The position numbers and the translations under genes are program-made. This document shows positions 50,599 to 58,572 of a stretch of 64,000 nucleotides of DNA, in pieces. The stretch covers positions 310,001 to 374,000 of the forward strand of contig CAVUAD010000007.1 of the NCBI GenBank assembly GCA_963739355.1, written 5' to 3'. How positions within the stretch are numbered: position 1 is the stretch's first letter; every line of letters begins with the position of its first letter. The notes under the pieces are model-generated. The model was not told where the DNA came from, ran no database searches, and saw only the letters and a program-made list of their open reading frames with translations. The DNA comes from JAWVFM01 sp963739355 (lineage in GTDB: Bacteria; Actinomycetota; Thermoleophilia; Solirubrobacterales; 70-9).

Positions 50599-51944
50599 GC
50601 CGGCTCCCGGTGCGCATCCGGGTCACCCTCGTCTTCACGGCCGTGATGGCCGGGGTCCTCGGTGCCACCGGGTTGTTCCTCTACGACCGGCTGCGCACTG
50701 ACCTCGACAACTCGATCCACAGCGACCTGCAGGCGCGCACGAGAGCGCTGACCACGGCAGTTCGCGTCAACGACGCAGGGCTTGGCGAGTCCGCCCGCAG
50801 CCTCCTGCGCAACCCGCGCGAGGGCTTTGCCCAAGTGCTGAGGACGGACGGCCGTCTCTTCGACGCCGGCGTCCAGCGGGGAGCTCCGGTACTCAGCGAC
50901 GCCCAGCTGGATGGGGCGGCGGCGGGGCCAACCACGTTCGACCTGGCCCTGCCCGGCGCGGGCCCGGCGCCCAGCAGGGTGCTCGCCACGCCGATCCGCT
51001 TCGAGGGCAGCCGGCTGATCACGGTGGTCGGGACCTCGCTCGACGATCGCGACCATGCGCTCGACAAGCTCCGCGAGCTGCTCTTGATCGGCGGCCCGGT
51101 CGCACTCGTTCTCGCGGCGCTTGCCGCGTACGCGACGGTGGCAGCGGCCCTGCGGCCCGTCGAGGCGATGCGCGCCCGGGCGGCCGAGGTCTCAGACGCC
51201 AAGGCCGGCCAGCGCCTTCCGGTCCCCGCCGCGCACGACGAGCTCCAGCGCCTTGGCGAAACCCTCAACGCCATGCTCGACCGCATCGACGCGGCCAGGC
51301 AGCGGGAGCGCGCGTTCGTGGATGACGCCAGCCACGAGCTCCGCGCGCCGCTCGCCACACACCGCGCGGAGCTCGAGTTGGCGCTTCGCTATGACGACGA
51401 CCCCGAGAAGCTGCGCGCCGCGATCAGCTCGGCGATCGAGGACGCCGACCGCCTGACCGCGCTCGCCGAGGACCTGCTGGAGCTCGCCCGGGCGGACAGG
51501 GGCGCGCTCGAGCTCGATCGCTCGGAGGTCCAGGTGGCCGAGCTCCTGCGCGCCGTCCGCGCGCGGGCCCCAGTCGAGACGGAGGTCGAGGTAGACCAGG
51601 GCGTCGCGCGCACCGTATCCGTGGACCGGGCCCGTGCGGAGCAGGCGCTCGGCAGCCTCGTCGACAACGCCATGCGCTACGGCCAGCCGCCGCTGCGGCT
51701 CTGGGCACGCGCGGCCGATGGGGGCACGGAGCTTGGTGTGAGCGACTCGGGCCCCGGGTTCCCACCGGATTTCCTGCCGCACGCGTTCGAACGATTTCGC
51801 CGTGCCGACGCGGCGCGCTCGGACGGTGGGACGGGCCTGGGGCTGGCGATCGCCGACGCGATCGCCGCCGCCCATGGCGGGCGAGCCCGGGCCGCCAACT
51901 CGCCCGGCGGCGGGGCGGAGGTCTGGATCGAGATTCCCGCCTGA
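50595..51944 (+). CDS. Membrane sensor histidine kinase
   Basis: 449 residues from a TTG that overlaps the regulator stop as TTGA. Two helices (~12-30 and ~160-185) flank an extracytoplasmic sensor of ~130 residues; then HAMP, HisKA with His247 (DDASHELRAPLA) and HATPase with N box LVDNAMRYG, G1 DSGPGFPPDF, F box HAFERFRR and G2 GGTGLGLAI. Complete and presumably active. Ligand not inferable from the outer domain. Confidence 0.94.
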   Translation: MSRLPVRIRVTLVFTAVMAGVLGATGLFLYDRLRTDLDNSIHSDLQARTRALTTAVRVNDAGLGESARSLLRNPREGFAQVLRTDGRLFDAGVQRGAPVLSDAQLDGAAAGPTTFDLALPGAGPAPSRVLATPIRFEGSRLITVVGTSLDDRDHALDKLRELLLIGGPVALVLAALAAYATVAAALRPVEAMRARAAEVSDAKAGQRLPVPAAHDELQRLGETLNAMLDRIDAARQRERAFVDDASHELRAPLATHRAELELALRYDDDPEKLRAAISSAIEDADRLTALAEDLLELARADRGALELDRSEVQVAELLRAVRARAPVETEVEVDQGVARTVSVDRARAEQALGSLVDNAMRYGQPPLRLWARAADGGTELGVSDSGPGFPPDFLPHAFERFRRADAARSDGGTGLGLAIADAIAAAHGGRARAANSPGGGAEVWIEIPA

Positions 51945-51958
51945 GGCGGGACCCTCGG

Positions 51959-51964
51959 TACCCT
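51959..51964 (+). promoter_or_regulatory. Candidate -10 element for ispH
   Basis: TACCCT lies 6 nt before the ATG at 51971. The interval after the kinase stop is too short for a long leader, supporting a leaderless message. Confidence 0.4.
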
Positions 51965-51970
51965 TCCGGC

Positions 51971-52942
51971 ATGGCGGTCGCCACCGAAAGGCGCGCTCCC
52001 AAGCGCGTCCTCCTCGCCTCGCCGCGCGGCTACTGCGCGGGGGTCGACCGTGCCGTGCAGACGGTGGAGGAGGCGCTCGACCACTACGGGCCGCCCGTGT
52101 ACGTTCGCAAGGAGATCGTCCACAACAAGCACGTCGTGGAGCAGCTCGCCAAGCGCGGCGCGATCTTCGTGGACCAGGAGACTGAGGTTCCCGAGGGCGA
52201 GCTCGTCGTCTTCTCGGCTCACGGCGTCGCGCCCGCCGTGCACGAGAACGCGCGCGAGCGCCGGCTGCGGACGATCGACGCCACCTGTCCGCTCGTCACG
52301 AAGGTGCACGTCGAGGCGCGGAAGTTCGCCGACGCGGGCTACACGATCGTCCTCATCGGCCACGAGGGCCACGAGGAGGTCGAGGGCACCACCGGGGAGG
52401 CCCCGGAGAACATCCTCCTGGTGCAGACCGCGGCCGACGTCGACTCGCTCGAGGTCGACGACCCGGAGAAGGTCGCCTACATCACGCAGACCACCCTCTC
52501 GGTGGACGAGACGACGCAGATCATCGCCCGGCTTCGGGAGCGTTTTCCGAAGATCACGGCGCCCAAGTCCGACGACATCTGTTACGCGACCACCAACCGC
52601 CAGATCGCCGTCAAGCAGCTCGCCCGCGAGTGCGACCTCGTGCTGGTGATCGGCTCCACCAACTCCTCCAACTCGAACCGGCTCGTCGAGGTTGCCCGCG
52701 AGCACGGGTCCGACTCGCATTTGATCGACAACGCCAGCCAGGTCCGCGAGGACTGGCTCGACGGCGTGGAGACGGTCGGCATCACCTCGGGCGCGAGCGC
52801 GCCTGAGGAGCTTGTGTCTGAGCTGGTCGCGTTCTTCGAGGTGCGGGGGGCGGGGGAGGTCTCGGAGCTGCACACGGTCGACGAGAGCGTGCGGTTCATG
52901 CTCCCACGCGACATCCGCGAGGCTCGTTCCGCCAAGGCGTGA
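51971..52942 (+). CDS. ispH: 4-hydroxy-3-methylbut-2-enyl diphosphate reductase
   Basis: Last step of the MEP isoprenoid pathway: HMBPP to IPP and DMAPP, using a 4Fe-4S cluster. 323 residues. Cluster Cys22 (SPRGYCAGVDRAV), Cys106 (IDATCPLV) and Cys204 (DDICYATTNRQ) are all present, as are HGVAP and the catalytic Glu region (TTLSVDETT) and NSSNSNRL substrate loop. The stop overlaps the GH9 start as GTGA. Confidence 0.97.
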   Translation: MAVATERRAPKRVLLASPRGYCAGVDRAVQTVEEALDHYGPPVYVRKEIVHNKHVVEQLAKRGAIFVDQETEVPEGELVVFSAHGVAPAVHENARERRLRTIDATCPLVTKVHVEARKFADAGYTIVLIGHEGHEEVEGTTGEAPENILLVQTAADVDSLEVDDPEKVAYITQTTLSVDETTQIIARLRERFPKITAPKSDDICYATTNRQIAVKQLARECDLVLVIGSTNSSNSNRLVEVAREHGSDSHLIDNASQVREDWLDGVETVGITSGASAPEELVSELVAFFEVRGAGEVSELHTVDESVRFMLPRDIREARSAKA

Positions 52943-54597
52943 GCCTGCGGCTGGCCAGCGTGACGGCGCTGGTCGTCGCCGCGGCGGCCGCGCCCGCCGC
53001 GGTTGCCCAACCCACGACGATCCGCACGGGCGGACCGAGTGCGCCGGGCGAGCCGAAGGTCGCCGTGGTCGCCTCGGACCACCGGCTTGGCGGCCAGCGG
53101 TTCGAGGTGACGAGCGGCGGCAGAGTGGTCGACCGCGGCAGGCTCAGTGCCGCGCCCGGCTCCGCCGCCCCCTGGCGTCACGCCTACCTGGCGGACCTCT
53201 CAGGCGCCCGTGCGATCGGGAGGTACCGCGTCCACGCCGCCGGCGTCACGTCTCGCCGCTGGAAGGTGAAGGCGCGTGGCAGCGACGCCCTGATCGACCT
53301 CGCCCTCGGCTTCTTCCGTGGAAACTCGGACGGCAACGAGCCGTCGCCGATCCATGCCCCGTCGCACCTGAACGACGCCGTCATCAACGGCGGTCCGCAC
53401 GACGGGCAGCACTTGGACCTGACCGGTGGCTGGATGGACGCGGGCGACATGATCAAGTTCGCGCAGAACGAGGCGTTCAGCGCCGCGGCCCTGGAGGCGG
53501 CCGCGCGAGTCGATCCCGCCGCCTCGAGCGAGATCGGCACCCAGGCCGACGTCGCGATCCGCTGGCTCGAGAAGCTGCACCCGTACCCGGACGTGTTCGT
53601 GATCCAGGTGGGCGACCACCGCGACCACGACCGCGGCTTCAGCGACCCGGCGCTCGACGACGCCTCGAACAAGCCGGGGATCGGGCAGCGCTTCGCCTAT
53701 CACTGGGGCGCCGGGGTCGGCGGCGACATCGGGGGCAAGGTTGCGACTGCCCTGGCGATCGCGGCCGACCGCGCCTCAGGAGCGCGGCGCGCCCAGCTGA
53801 CCGCGGAGGCGAAGCAGTGGTACGCGGCGGGCAGGGCGGCCCATCGCGCGACGCCGCGCGTCATCGACCCCTTCTACGTGGACACGAATTGGAAGGACTC
53901 GATGGCGGCCGGAGCCGCCGCGCTGTACAGGGTCACCGGCGCCACGTCCTACCTGCACGACGCCCGCACCTACCTGCGCGAGTACGGCAACGGCGACGCC
54001 TGGGGCTACTACGAGATGAGCCCGTTCGCCGCGGCGGACATCTGCGGGGCGCTCGGCGCGCCACCGCTCGGCGGGAGGGATGCTCGCCGGCAGGGGTGCA
54101 GCTCGCTGCGCGCGTCGGCCGGCCAGATCCGCCGGGAATCGCAGAGCACAGCGTTCGGCGCGGCGGGCTTCATTACCTGGGGGACCACTGAGACCGACGC
54201 CGCCGGCGGGGCGGAGGCGGTGCTGGCCGCCAAGTACGCTGGCTTCGAGCACGGGCGGCGGATCGGCGCCGCCGGCCGCGACTACCTCCTCGGCCTGAAC
54301 CCCTGGGGAGCGAGCTTCATCGCCGGATACGGCCCGAGCGCGCCACGGAAGATCCACTCGTGGGCCTCCGTGTTCGGCGACAGCCTTCCGCACGGCGCCG
54401 TGGTCGGCGGCCCGGCGCCGAAGCGAACCATCGTGAACCAGGACGTCGGCAAGCCACGCGGTCCGCTCGCCAGGTTCAACGCCAAGTACGCCTACGAGGA
54501 CCGCCGCGAGGACTACGTGACGTCTGAGCCCACGATCGATTCGGCGGCGTCTGCGTTGCTCCTGTTCGCCGCGCTCCACGCGGCCGGCAGCCGCTGA
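52939..54597 (+). CDS. Secreted glycoside hydrolase family 9 (endoglucanase-like)
   Basis: 552 residues from GTG 52939, coupled to ispH by GTGA. Signal peptide (LVVAAAAAPAAVAQP), an N-terminal Ig-like domain (~30-110, CelD_N type), then a GH9 (alpha/alpha)6 barrel with the nucleophile/base motif LTGGWMDAGDMIKFA and the C-terminal acid region EDYVTSEPTIDSAAS, where the Glu is the proton donor. GH9 enzymes cleave beta-1,4-glucans. Coupling to an isoprenoid gene is unusual and probably not functional. Confidence 0.9.
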   Translation: MSLRLASVTALVVAAAAAPAAVAQPTTIRTGGPSAPGEPKVAVVASDHRLGGQRFEVTSGGRVVDRGRLSAAPGSAAPWRHAYLADLSGARAIGRYRVHAAGVTSRRWKVKARGSDALIDLALGFFRGNSDGNEPSPIHAPSHLNDAVINGGPHDGQHLDLTGGWMDAGDMIKFAQNEAFSAAALEAAARVDPAASSEIGTQADVAIRWLEKLHPYPDVFVIQVGDHRDHDRGFSDPALDDASNKPGIGQRFAYHWGAGVGGDIGGKVATALAIAADRASGARRAQLTAEAKQWYAAGRAAHRATPRVIDPFYVDTNWKDSMAAGAAALYRVTGATSYLHDARTYLREYGNGDAWGYYEMSPFAAADICGALGAPPLGGRDARRQGCSSLRASAGQIRRESQSTAFGAAGFITWGTTETDAAGGAEAVLAAKYAGFEHGRRIGAAGRDYLLGLNPWGASFIAGYGPSAPRKIHSWASVFGDSLPHGAVVGGPAPKRTIVNQDVGKPRGPLARFNAKYAYEDRREDYVTSEPTIDSAASALLLFAALHAAGSR

Positions 54598-54638
54598 ACC
54601 CTCAACCAACCCTCAACCGGGTCTGACCCTCTTTAGGT
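54597..54638. repeat. 42-bp palindrome-bearing repeat, copy 1
   Basis: Matches copy 2 at 54674-54715 apart from a few substitutions. Begins AACCCTCAACCAACCCTCAA and contains the dyad GGGTC-T-GACCC, ending TTTAGGT. The first bases overlap the GH9 stop. Confidence 0.75.
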
Positions 54639-54673
54639 TCGACGCCTCCGATCGCGCGCTCGTCCACGCACAA

Positions 54674-54715
54674 AACCCTCAATCAACCCTCAAGGGGGTC
54701 TGACCCCGTTTAGGT
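54674..54715. repeat. 42-bp palindrome-bearing repeat, copy 2
   Basis: Second unit, beginning AACCCTCAATCAACCCTCAA with dyad GGGGTC-T-GACCCC and ending TTTAGGT; the units start 77 bp apart. Dyads of this type behave like REP elements in other genomes. This copy overlaps the 3' end of the SCP2-like frame and supplies its last codons and stop. Confidence 0.75.
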
Positions 54716-55185
54716 GGGATCTCGAAGAGGTTCGGGACGGTGGCGGCGAACATCAGGTCGCCCTCGACGCTGATCTGCTGAGCCATGAAGGCCGCGACCG
54801 GGTTGAGGTTGCCGGTGACGAGCTGCAGGAACGTCGCGGGTCCCATCCTCAGGCCGACTCGCGGGTTGGGATGCTGTCACTCCTCCACGGTGCACCGGCC
54901 GCTTTCGACGCGGACCGCGAAGCGGTCCGGTTCGCCGCCCGCCCTCGTGATCTCCCAGTTGACGACGAGGTTGGCGCCCGCCGCGGTGGCGGCGTTGAGG
55001 CGCTCGGGCATGCGCCGGAAGACCTCCCCGACGATGACGTCGCGCAGCGGGCTTGCCATCGCCTCCTCGAGCTTCTCCTCAGGGGTGGCGCCGACGAGAT
55101 TCGCGACCGTCTCGGTGTCGAAGGTGTCGGCGTCGGTGCTCGCCGGGTCGATGCTGGAGAGATCCATCGGTGTCTCGTCGCTCAC
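54679..55185 (-). pseudogene. SCP2-like sterol-carrier domain protein with in-frame TGA
   Basis: GTG 55185 has AAGGAG 7 nt upstream. The first 102 codons (EEKLEEAMASPLRDVIVGEV; NLVVNWEITRAGG; FAVRVESGRCTVEE) end at TGA 54877-54879. The same frame continues with family-matching sequence (NPRVGLRMGPATFLQLVTG; GDLMFAATVPNLFEIP) to a stop at 54679. A Gly codon GGA is common at this site, so one G-to-T change explains the stop. SCP2 proteins bind lipids. It diverges from the TetR gene, whose operator lies between them. Confidence 0.75.
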
Positions 55186-55220
55186 GTTCCTGCTCCTTCG
55201 CGGCCCCGGGTATGGGACTA

Positions 55221-55258
55221 TTCCTACTCGTGCGTAGGAAAATGCTACCAACCGGTAG
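55221..55258. promoter_or_regulatory. Double inverted-repeat TetR operator
   Basis: TTCCTAC-TCGTGC-GTAGGAA (55221-55240) is a perfect 7-bp inverted repeat and CTACC-AACC-GGTAG (55245-55258) a second one on nearly the same core (CCTAC/GTAGG). They lie in the 79-bp gap between the SCP2-like and TetR genes and could repress both. Confidence 0.65.
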
Positions 55259-55264
55259 GAAATC

Positions 55265-55894
55265 GTGAGCAGCGCACCCGCCAGGAGGCGCGCCGAGCAC
55301 CTGGGTCCGGAGCGCCGCCGGCCGCTCGTCCTCGACGCGGCCCAGCGGATCTTCGTCGAGCGCGGCTACGCCGGGTCCTCCATGGACGCGATCGCCGCTG
55401 CCGCGGGCGTCACGAAGCCCGTCGTCTACGAGTGCTACTCGAGCAAGGAGGAGCTCTTCACGGCGCTCCTCGAGCGCGAGGAGGAGCGCCTCCTCGCCAC
55501 GGTGGGCGCGGCGCTGCCGGATGAGCTCGGCGCCGCCGACGTGGAGACGCTGCTCCGCGAAGCCTTCACCGCGCTGTTGCGCGCGGCCGCGGAGGCCCCG
55601 GACTCGTGGCGCATCGTGTTCGACTCGGAGCGGGGATCCGAGCCGGCGGTTGCGCGGACGTTCCTGCGGGGACGCGAGCTGATCGTCGCCAGGATCTCCA
55701 CCCTCGTCGACCAGGCGCTTGCGGGCGTCGGGGCGCGGGACCGGACGCGAAGGGCTCCGCTGTACGCGGAGCTGATCGCGTCGCTCGGCCAGGGAGGAGT
55801 ACGCGCCCTCCTCGAGCCGGGCTCGGACTGGACTCCCGAGGAGCTGGGGGCAGAGCTCGCCTCCCTCGCCGCCGCCGCGCTCGCGCGCGCTTAG
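55265..55894 (+). CDS. TetR-family transcriptional regulator
   Basis: 209 residues from GTG 55265. N-terminal HTH (LVLDAAQRIFVERGYAGSSM; AAGVTKPVVYECYSSKEELF) and a helical ligand-binding C-terminal domain. Divergent from the SCP2-like lipid-binding gene with a shared operator, suggesting control of lipid or sterol-type metabolism; ligand unknown. The stop overlaps the convergent thioredoxin-fold gene by 4 bp. Confidence 0.92.
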   Translation: MSSAPARRRAEHLGPERRRPLVLDAAQRIFVERGYAGSSMDAIAAAAGVTKPVVYECYSSKEELFTALLEREEERLLATVGAALPDELGAADVETLLREAFTALLRAAAEAPDSWRIVFDSERGSEPAVARTFLRGRELIVARISTLVDQALAGVGARDRTRRAPLYAELIASLGQGGVRALLEPGSDWTPEELGAELASLAAAALARA

Positions 55895-56709
55895 CCGGGA
55901 ACGCCGGCGGCGAAGCTGATCGCCCAGACACGGACGCCGGGATCGACGACCAGCTCCAGGGCGTGCTCGCCGTGGGCCTCGTGCGCGGCGAGCTCCACCA
56001 GCCCTGGCTCGCCAACCGTCACCTCGCGGGCGGGCTCGGCGTCGATCTCGACCGCGATGCGCCCCGCTCCGTCGACCGCCGCGTACGCGGCTCCGGCCGC
56101 GTACTCCAGCGCGAGCGTCTCGCGGGCCTGAGGAGCGAATGGCTCGCTGACCGAGCCGCCGGGGAGGAGCTCCGGCGTGGGCGCGACCACGGCGGCGCCG
56201 GGAGCGTCGGTGGCCCGGATCGGCGTCATCGGGTCCGGAAGCTCGGATCCGGCGGTCTCCCCGAGCTCCGCCTGGATCGCCAGCTCGGTTTCCCGATAGT
56301 CGCCCTCGCCGAAGTGGAACCAGCGCAGCGCTCCACCGCGTCCCCAGAGGAACAGCGACGGCCAGCCCTCGCAGCCGTAGTCGCGCCACAGGTCGTAGCC
56401 GGAGTCGTCGGCGACCGGGTGCTCTACGCCCAGTTGCGCCAGTGCCGGGGCCAGGGCGCCGCGCTCCGCGGTGAACGGGTGGCGCGGCGAGTGCACGCCG
56501 AGCGTGACGAGCCCAGCGGGCGCGTAGCGACGGTTCCACGCGAGCACGTAGGGCAGCGCACGGACGCTGTTCAGCTGGGCGAAGTCGAAGAAGTGGACGA
56601 GGACGGGGCCGAGCGCCGTGAGCACGCTCATCTGTCTCGGCTCCTCGCCGACCCAGGCCGTTCGCGGCCCGAACTCGGGCGCGGCGATGTCGTCGCGTGG
56701 CGGGCGCAT
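55891..56709 (-). CDS. Thioredoxin-fold DipZ-C-like protein without redox cysteines
   Basis: 272 residues from ATG 56709. The N-terminal half reads like the NHL/DipZ-type thioredoxin domain (VLVHFFDFAQLNSVRALPYV; AWNRRYAPAGLVTLGVHSP), but the CxxC normally in this loop is replaced by LNSV, and no other Cys pair exists. The C-terminal half is a beta-rich domain (VSEPFAPQARETLALEYAAG). Disulfide chemistry is excluded; it may be a binding or structural relative. Its 5' promoter faces the TenA-like gene. Confidence 0.75.
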   Translation of the reverse strand: MRPPRDDIAAPEFGPRTAWVGEEPRQMSVLTALGPVLVHFFDFAQLNSVRALPYVLAWNRRYAPAGLVTLGVHSPRHPFTAERGALAPALAQLGVEHPVADDSGYDLWRDYGCEGWPSLFLWGRGGALRWFHFGEGDYRETELAIQAELGETAGSELPDPMTPIRATDAPGAAVVAPTPELLPGGSVSEPFAPQARETLALEYAAGAAYAAVDGAGRIAVEIDAEPAREVTVGEPGLVELAAHEAHGEHALELVVDPGVRVWAISFAAGVPG

Positions 56710-56722
56710 CGGACGGCAACGG

Positions 56723-56728
56723 TATCCT
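56723..56728 (+). promoter_or_regulatory. Candidate -10 element for the TenA-like operon
   Basis: TATCCT lies 32 nt before the ATG at 56761. GAGGAGG about 7 nt ahead of that ATG makes this one of the few genes here with a full leader and Shine-Dalgarno. Confidence 0.4.
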
Positions 56729-56760
56729 GCGGCCCCGCTTCGCAATGAGGAGGCCCTGAG

Positions 56761-57366
56761 ATGGACGCGAACGTCTTCGAGCGCATGGAGCGCGCTCGCG
56801 ATAACTGGAACGTTCTTCACCACCCGTTCTACGAGCGGTGGTCCGCCGGCGAGCTGACCGGCGACGAGCTGGCCCGCTACTCCGGGCAGTACCGGCACGC
56901 GGTCGAGGCGATCGCGACGATGAGCGAGAAGGTCGCGGCGGCGTTCCCCGCGCGCGCCGACCTTGCCGCGCACGCCGCCGCCGAGCGCGACCACGTCGCA
57001 CTTTGGGACGCGTTTGCCGGCGCGCTCGGCGCCGACCCGGAGGCCGAGCCAACTCCCGAGACGGCCGCCTGCGTCGCCGAGTGGACCTCGGGGGACGCGC
57101 TGACCACGCTCGCGCGCCTGTACGCGATCGAGAGCGGCCAGCCCGAGATCTCGCGCACGAAGCTGGACGGCCTCACCCGCCACTACGACATGCCGGAGGG
57201 CCAGGCCACCCGCTACTTCACGGTTCACCAGACGCTGGACCGCGAACACGCCGCCGAGGGCCGCGCGCTCCTCGAGGAGCTGAGGGGCGACGGTCGCGAC
57301 GACGAGCTCGTCGCCGCCGCCGAGGGCGCGATGCGAGCGAACTGGGCTCTGCTCGACGGGGTCTGA
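56761..57366 (+). CDS. TenA/CADD/PqqC-like heme-oxygenase-fold protein
   Basis: 201 residues, all-helical. HHPFYERWSAGELTGDELARY, ERDHVALW, AIESGQPEISRTK and VHQTLDREHAAEG are the family's helix-lining Glu/His positions, matching the iron-containing redox enzyme group (CADD-like) more than thiaminase TenA, because no catalytic Cys is seen. CADD-like proteins make p-aminobenzoate from an internal Tyr or act on other aromatics; no substrate can be assigned. It begins the run of genes to 61855. Confidence 0.8.
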   Translation: MDANVFERMERARDNWNVLHHPFYERWSAGELTGDELARYSGQYRHAVEAIATMSEKVAAAFPARADLAAHAAAERDHVALWDAFAGALGADPEAEPTPETAACVAEWTSGDALTTLARLYAIESGQPEISRTKLDGLTRHYDMPEGQATRYFTVHQTLDREHAAEGRALLEELRGDGRDDELVAAAEGAMRANWALLDGV

Positions 57367-57390
57367 CCGCGGCATCCCGGCGATGAAGGC

Positions 57391-57858
57391 GTGACCCGAA
57401 CAGACCGCGCGATCGGCGTCCTCGCCGGCGTCGTCCTCGGGATCGCGATCGTCTTCGTCTTCGTCTTCTTCGGCAGCGAGGGCACGATTGACGCGCCGCC
57501 GCTGGACCGTGCATCCACAACGACCAGCACCGCCGCGCACCACAAGCCGCAGCCGAAGCCCAAGCCGCCGCCCGGGCCGAAGACCGTGACCGCCAGGGTC
57601 CCGATCGCCGGCGGGGCGCCGCCGACGTCCGGTCCCGCCCAGGTGGTCGCCCACCAGGACGACAAGGTGAAGCTGGAGGTCAGCTCGAACGAGACGATCG
57701 GCGTCGAGCTCCTCGGCTACGGGATCGCCCCGACGATTGAGGCAGGCAAGCCGACCACCATCGCCTTCAGGGCCACGAAGACCGGGAACTTTCCGCTCAT
57801 CGCCTCCACCTCGCACATCGCGGTGGCGCAGATCCGCGTTGCGGGCCCGCGCGATTGA
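57391..57858 (+). CDS. Membrane-anchored cupredoxin-like protein
   Basis: 155 residues from GTG 57391. One N-terminal helix (AIGVLAGVVLGIAIVFVFVFF), a Thr/Pro/Lys linker (QPKPKPPPGPK) and an outer beta-sandwich (DKVKLEVSSNETIGVELLGY; TTIAFRATKTGNFPL) in cupredoxin style. The copper-ligand set Cys-His-Met is absent, so metal binding is unlikely. Paired with the similar gene at 58573. Confidence 0.7.
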   Translation: MTRTDRAIGVLAGVVLGIAIVFVFVFFGSEGTIDAPPLDRASTTTSTAAHHKPQPKPKPPPGPKTVTARVPIAGGAPPTSGPAQVVAHQDDKVKLEVSSNETIGVELLGYGIAPTIEAGKPTTIAFRATKTGNFPLIASTSHIAVAQIRVAGPRD

Positions 57859-57866
57859 GGGTTCTT

Positions 57867-57872
57867 TAGACT
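57867..57872 (+). promoter_or_regulatory. Candidate -10 element for the gene at 57880
   Basis: TAGACT lies 7 nt before the GTG at 57880, directly after the previous stop; leaderless layout. Confidence 0.35.
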
Positions 57873-57879
57873 CCTCGCG

Positions 57880-58494
57880 GTGATCCGCCCAACGGCACGA
57901 CCTGCCGCGGCGACGCGCGCGGCCGCGTTGCTCGCCCTCGGCGCCCTTGTGGTTCACGAGCTTCGCTACGTCCTGGCCTACGGAGGCGAGGCGCAGCGCG
58001 TCATGGCCAGCGAGGGGCACGGCTATCTCGGCGAGCTGGCTCCGGCGCTCGTGGTGTTCGCGCTGAGCGCGATCTGCGGCCGGCTGGCGGCCGCGGCGCT
58101 CGGCGGGCGCGGGGCGAGCGCCGCTCGGCGCCCGGTCCTGCGCTCCACGGCGGCATTCGCAGCCGCCCTCGGGGCAATCTTCGCCGGTCAGGAGCTCATC
58201 GAGGGCGCCATGTACGCCGGGCACCCGGGCGGGCTCGCGGCGATCTTCGGCGCCGGCGGCTGGATCGCGGTGCCGCTTGCGCTCCTCTGCGGACTGCTCG
58301 CCGCGCTCGCCGACCGAGCGCTGGCGGGCGCCGAGGACGCGCTGGTCCGGCGTGCCGCCCGCGGGCGCCGCGGCCTGCCGCGGCCAAGCCCTGCGCGTGG
58401 CCGGCGTCCCGGCAGAGGCTTCCGCCTGCCACAGGCGAGCCCGCTCGCCTTCGGGCTGGCGCGTCGTCCGCCTCCCGTGCCGCTCGTCCCGTAG
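57880..58494 (+). CDS. Polytopic membrane protein, unknown function
   Basis: 204 residues from GTG 57880. About five helices (AAALLALGALVVHELRYVLA; GELAPALVVFALSAICG; AAFAAALGAIFAGQELIEGAM; GGWIAVPLALLCGLLAALAD) and a very Arg/Pro-rich cytoplasmic tail. His and Glu in VVHELRY and GQELIEG lie within helices and could be metal or proton sites. No family is recognised; its place between two cupredoxin-like genes suggests the same envelope redox role. Confidence 0.65.
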   Translation: MIRPTARPAAATRAAALLALGALVVHELRYVLAYGGEAQRVMASEGHGYLGELAPALVVFALSAICGRLAAAALGGRGASAARRPVLRSTAAFAAALGAIFAGQELIEGAMYAGHPGGLAAIFGAGGWIAVPLALLCGLLAALADRALAGAEDALVRRAARGRRGLPRPSPARGRRPGRGFRLPQASPLAFGLARRPPPVPLVP

Positions 58495-58531
58495 GTCCCC
58501 GGTCGCGGCCTCGAGCCCCGGCTGCAAGGCT

Positions 58532-58555
58532 TCGCGCCGGCGCCTGCCGGCGCGA
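58532..58555 (+). promoter_or_regulatory. Very strong stem-loop ahead of the second cupredoxin-like gene
   Basis: TCGCGCCGGC-GCCT-GCCGGCGCGA is a perfect 10-bp stem with a 4-nt loop, followed within 3 bases by AAAGGAG and 9 nt later by the ATG at 58573. It may terminate upstream transcripts, attenuate, or stabilise the downstream mRNA. Confidence 0.65.
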
Positions 58556-58572
58556 GAAAGGAGTATCTGGAG

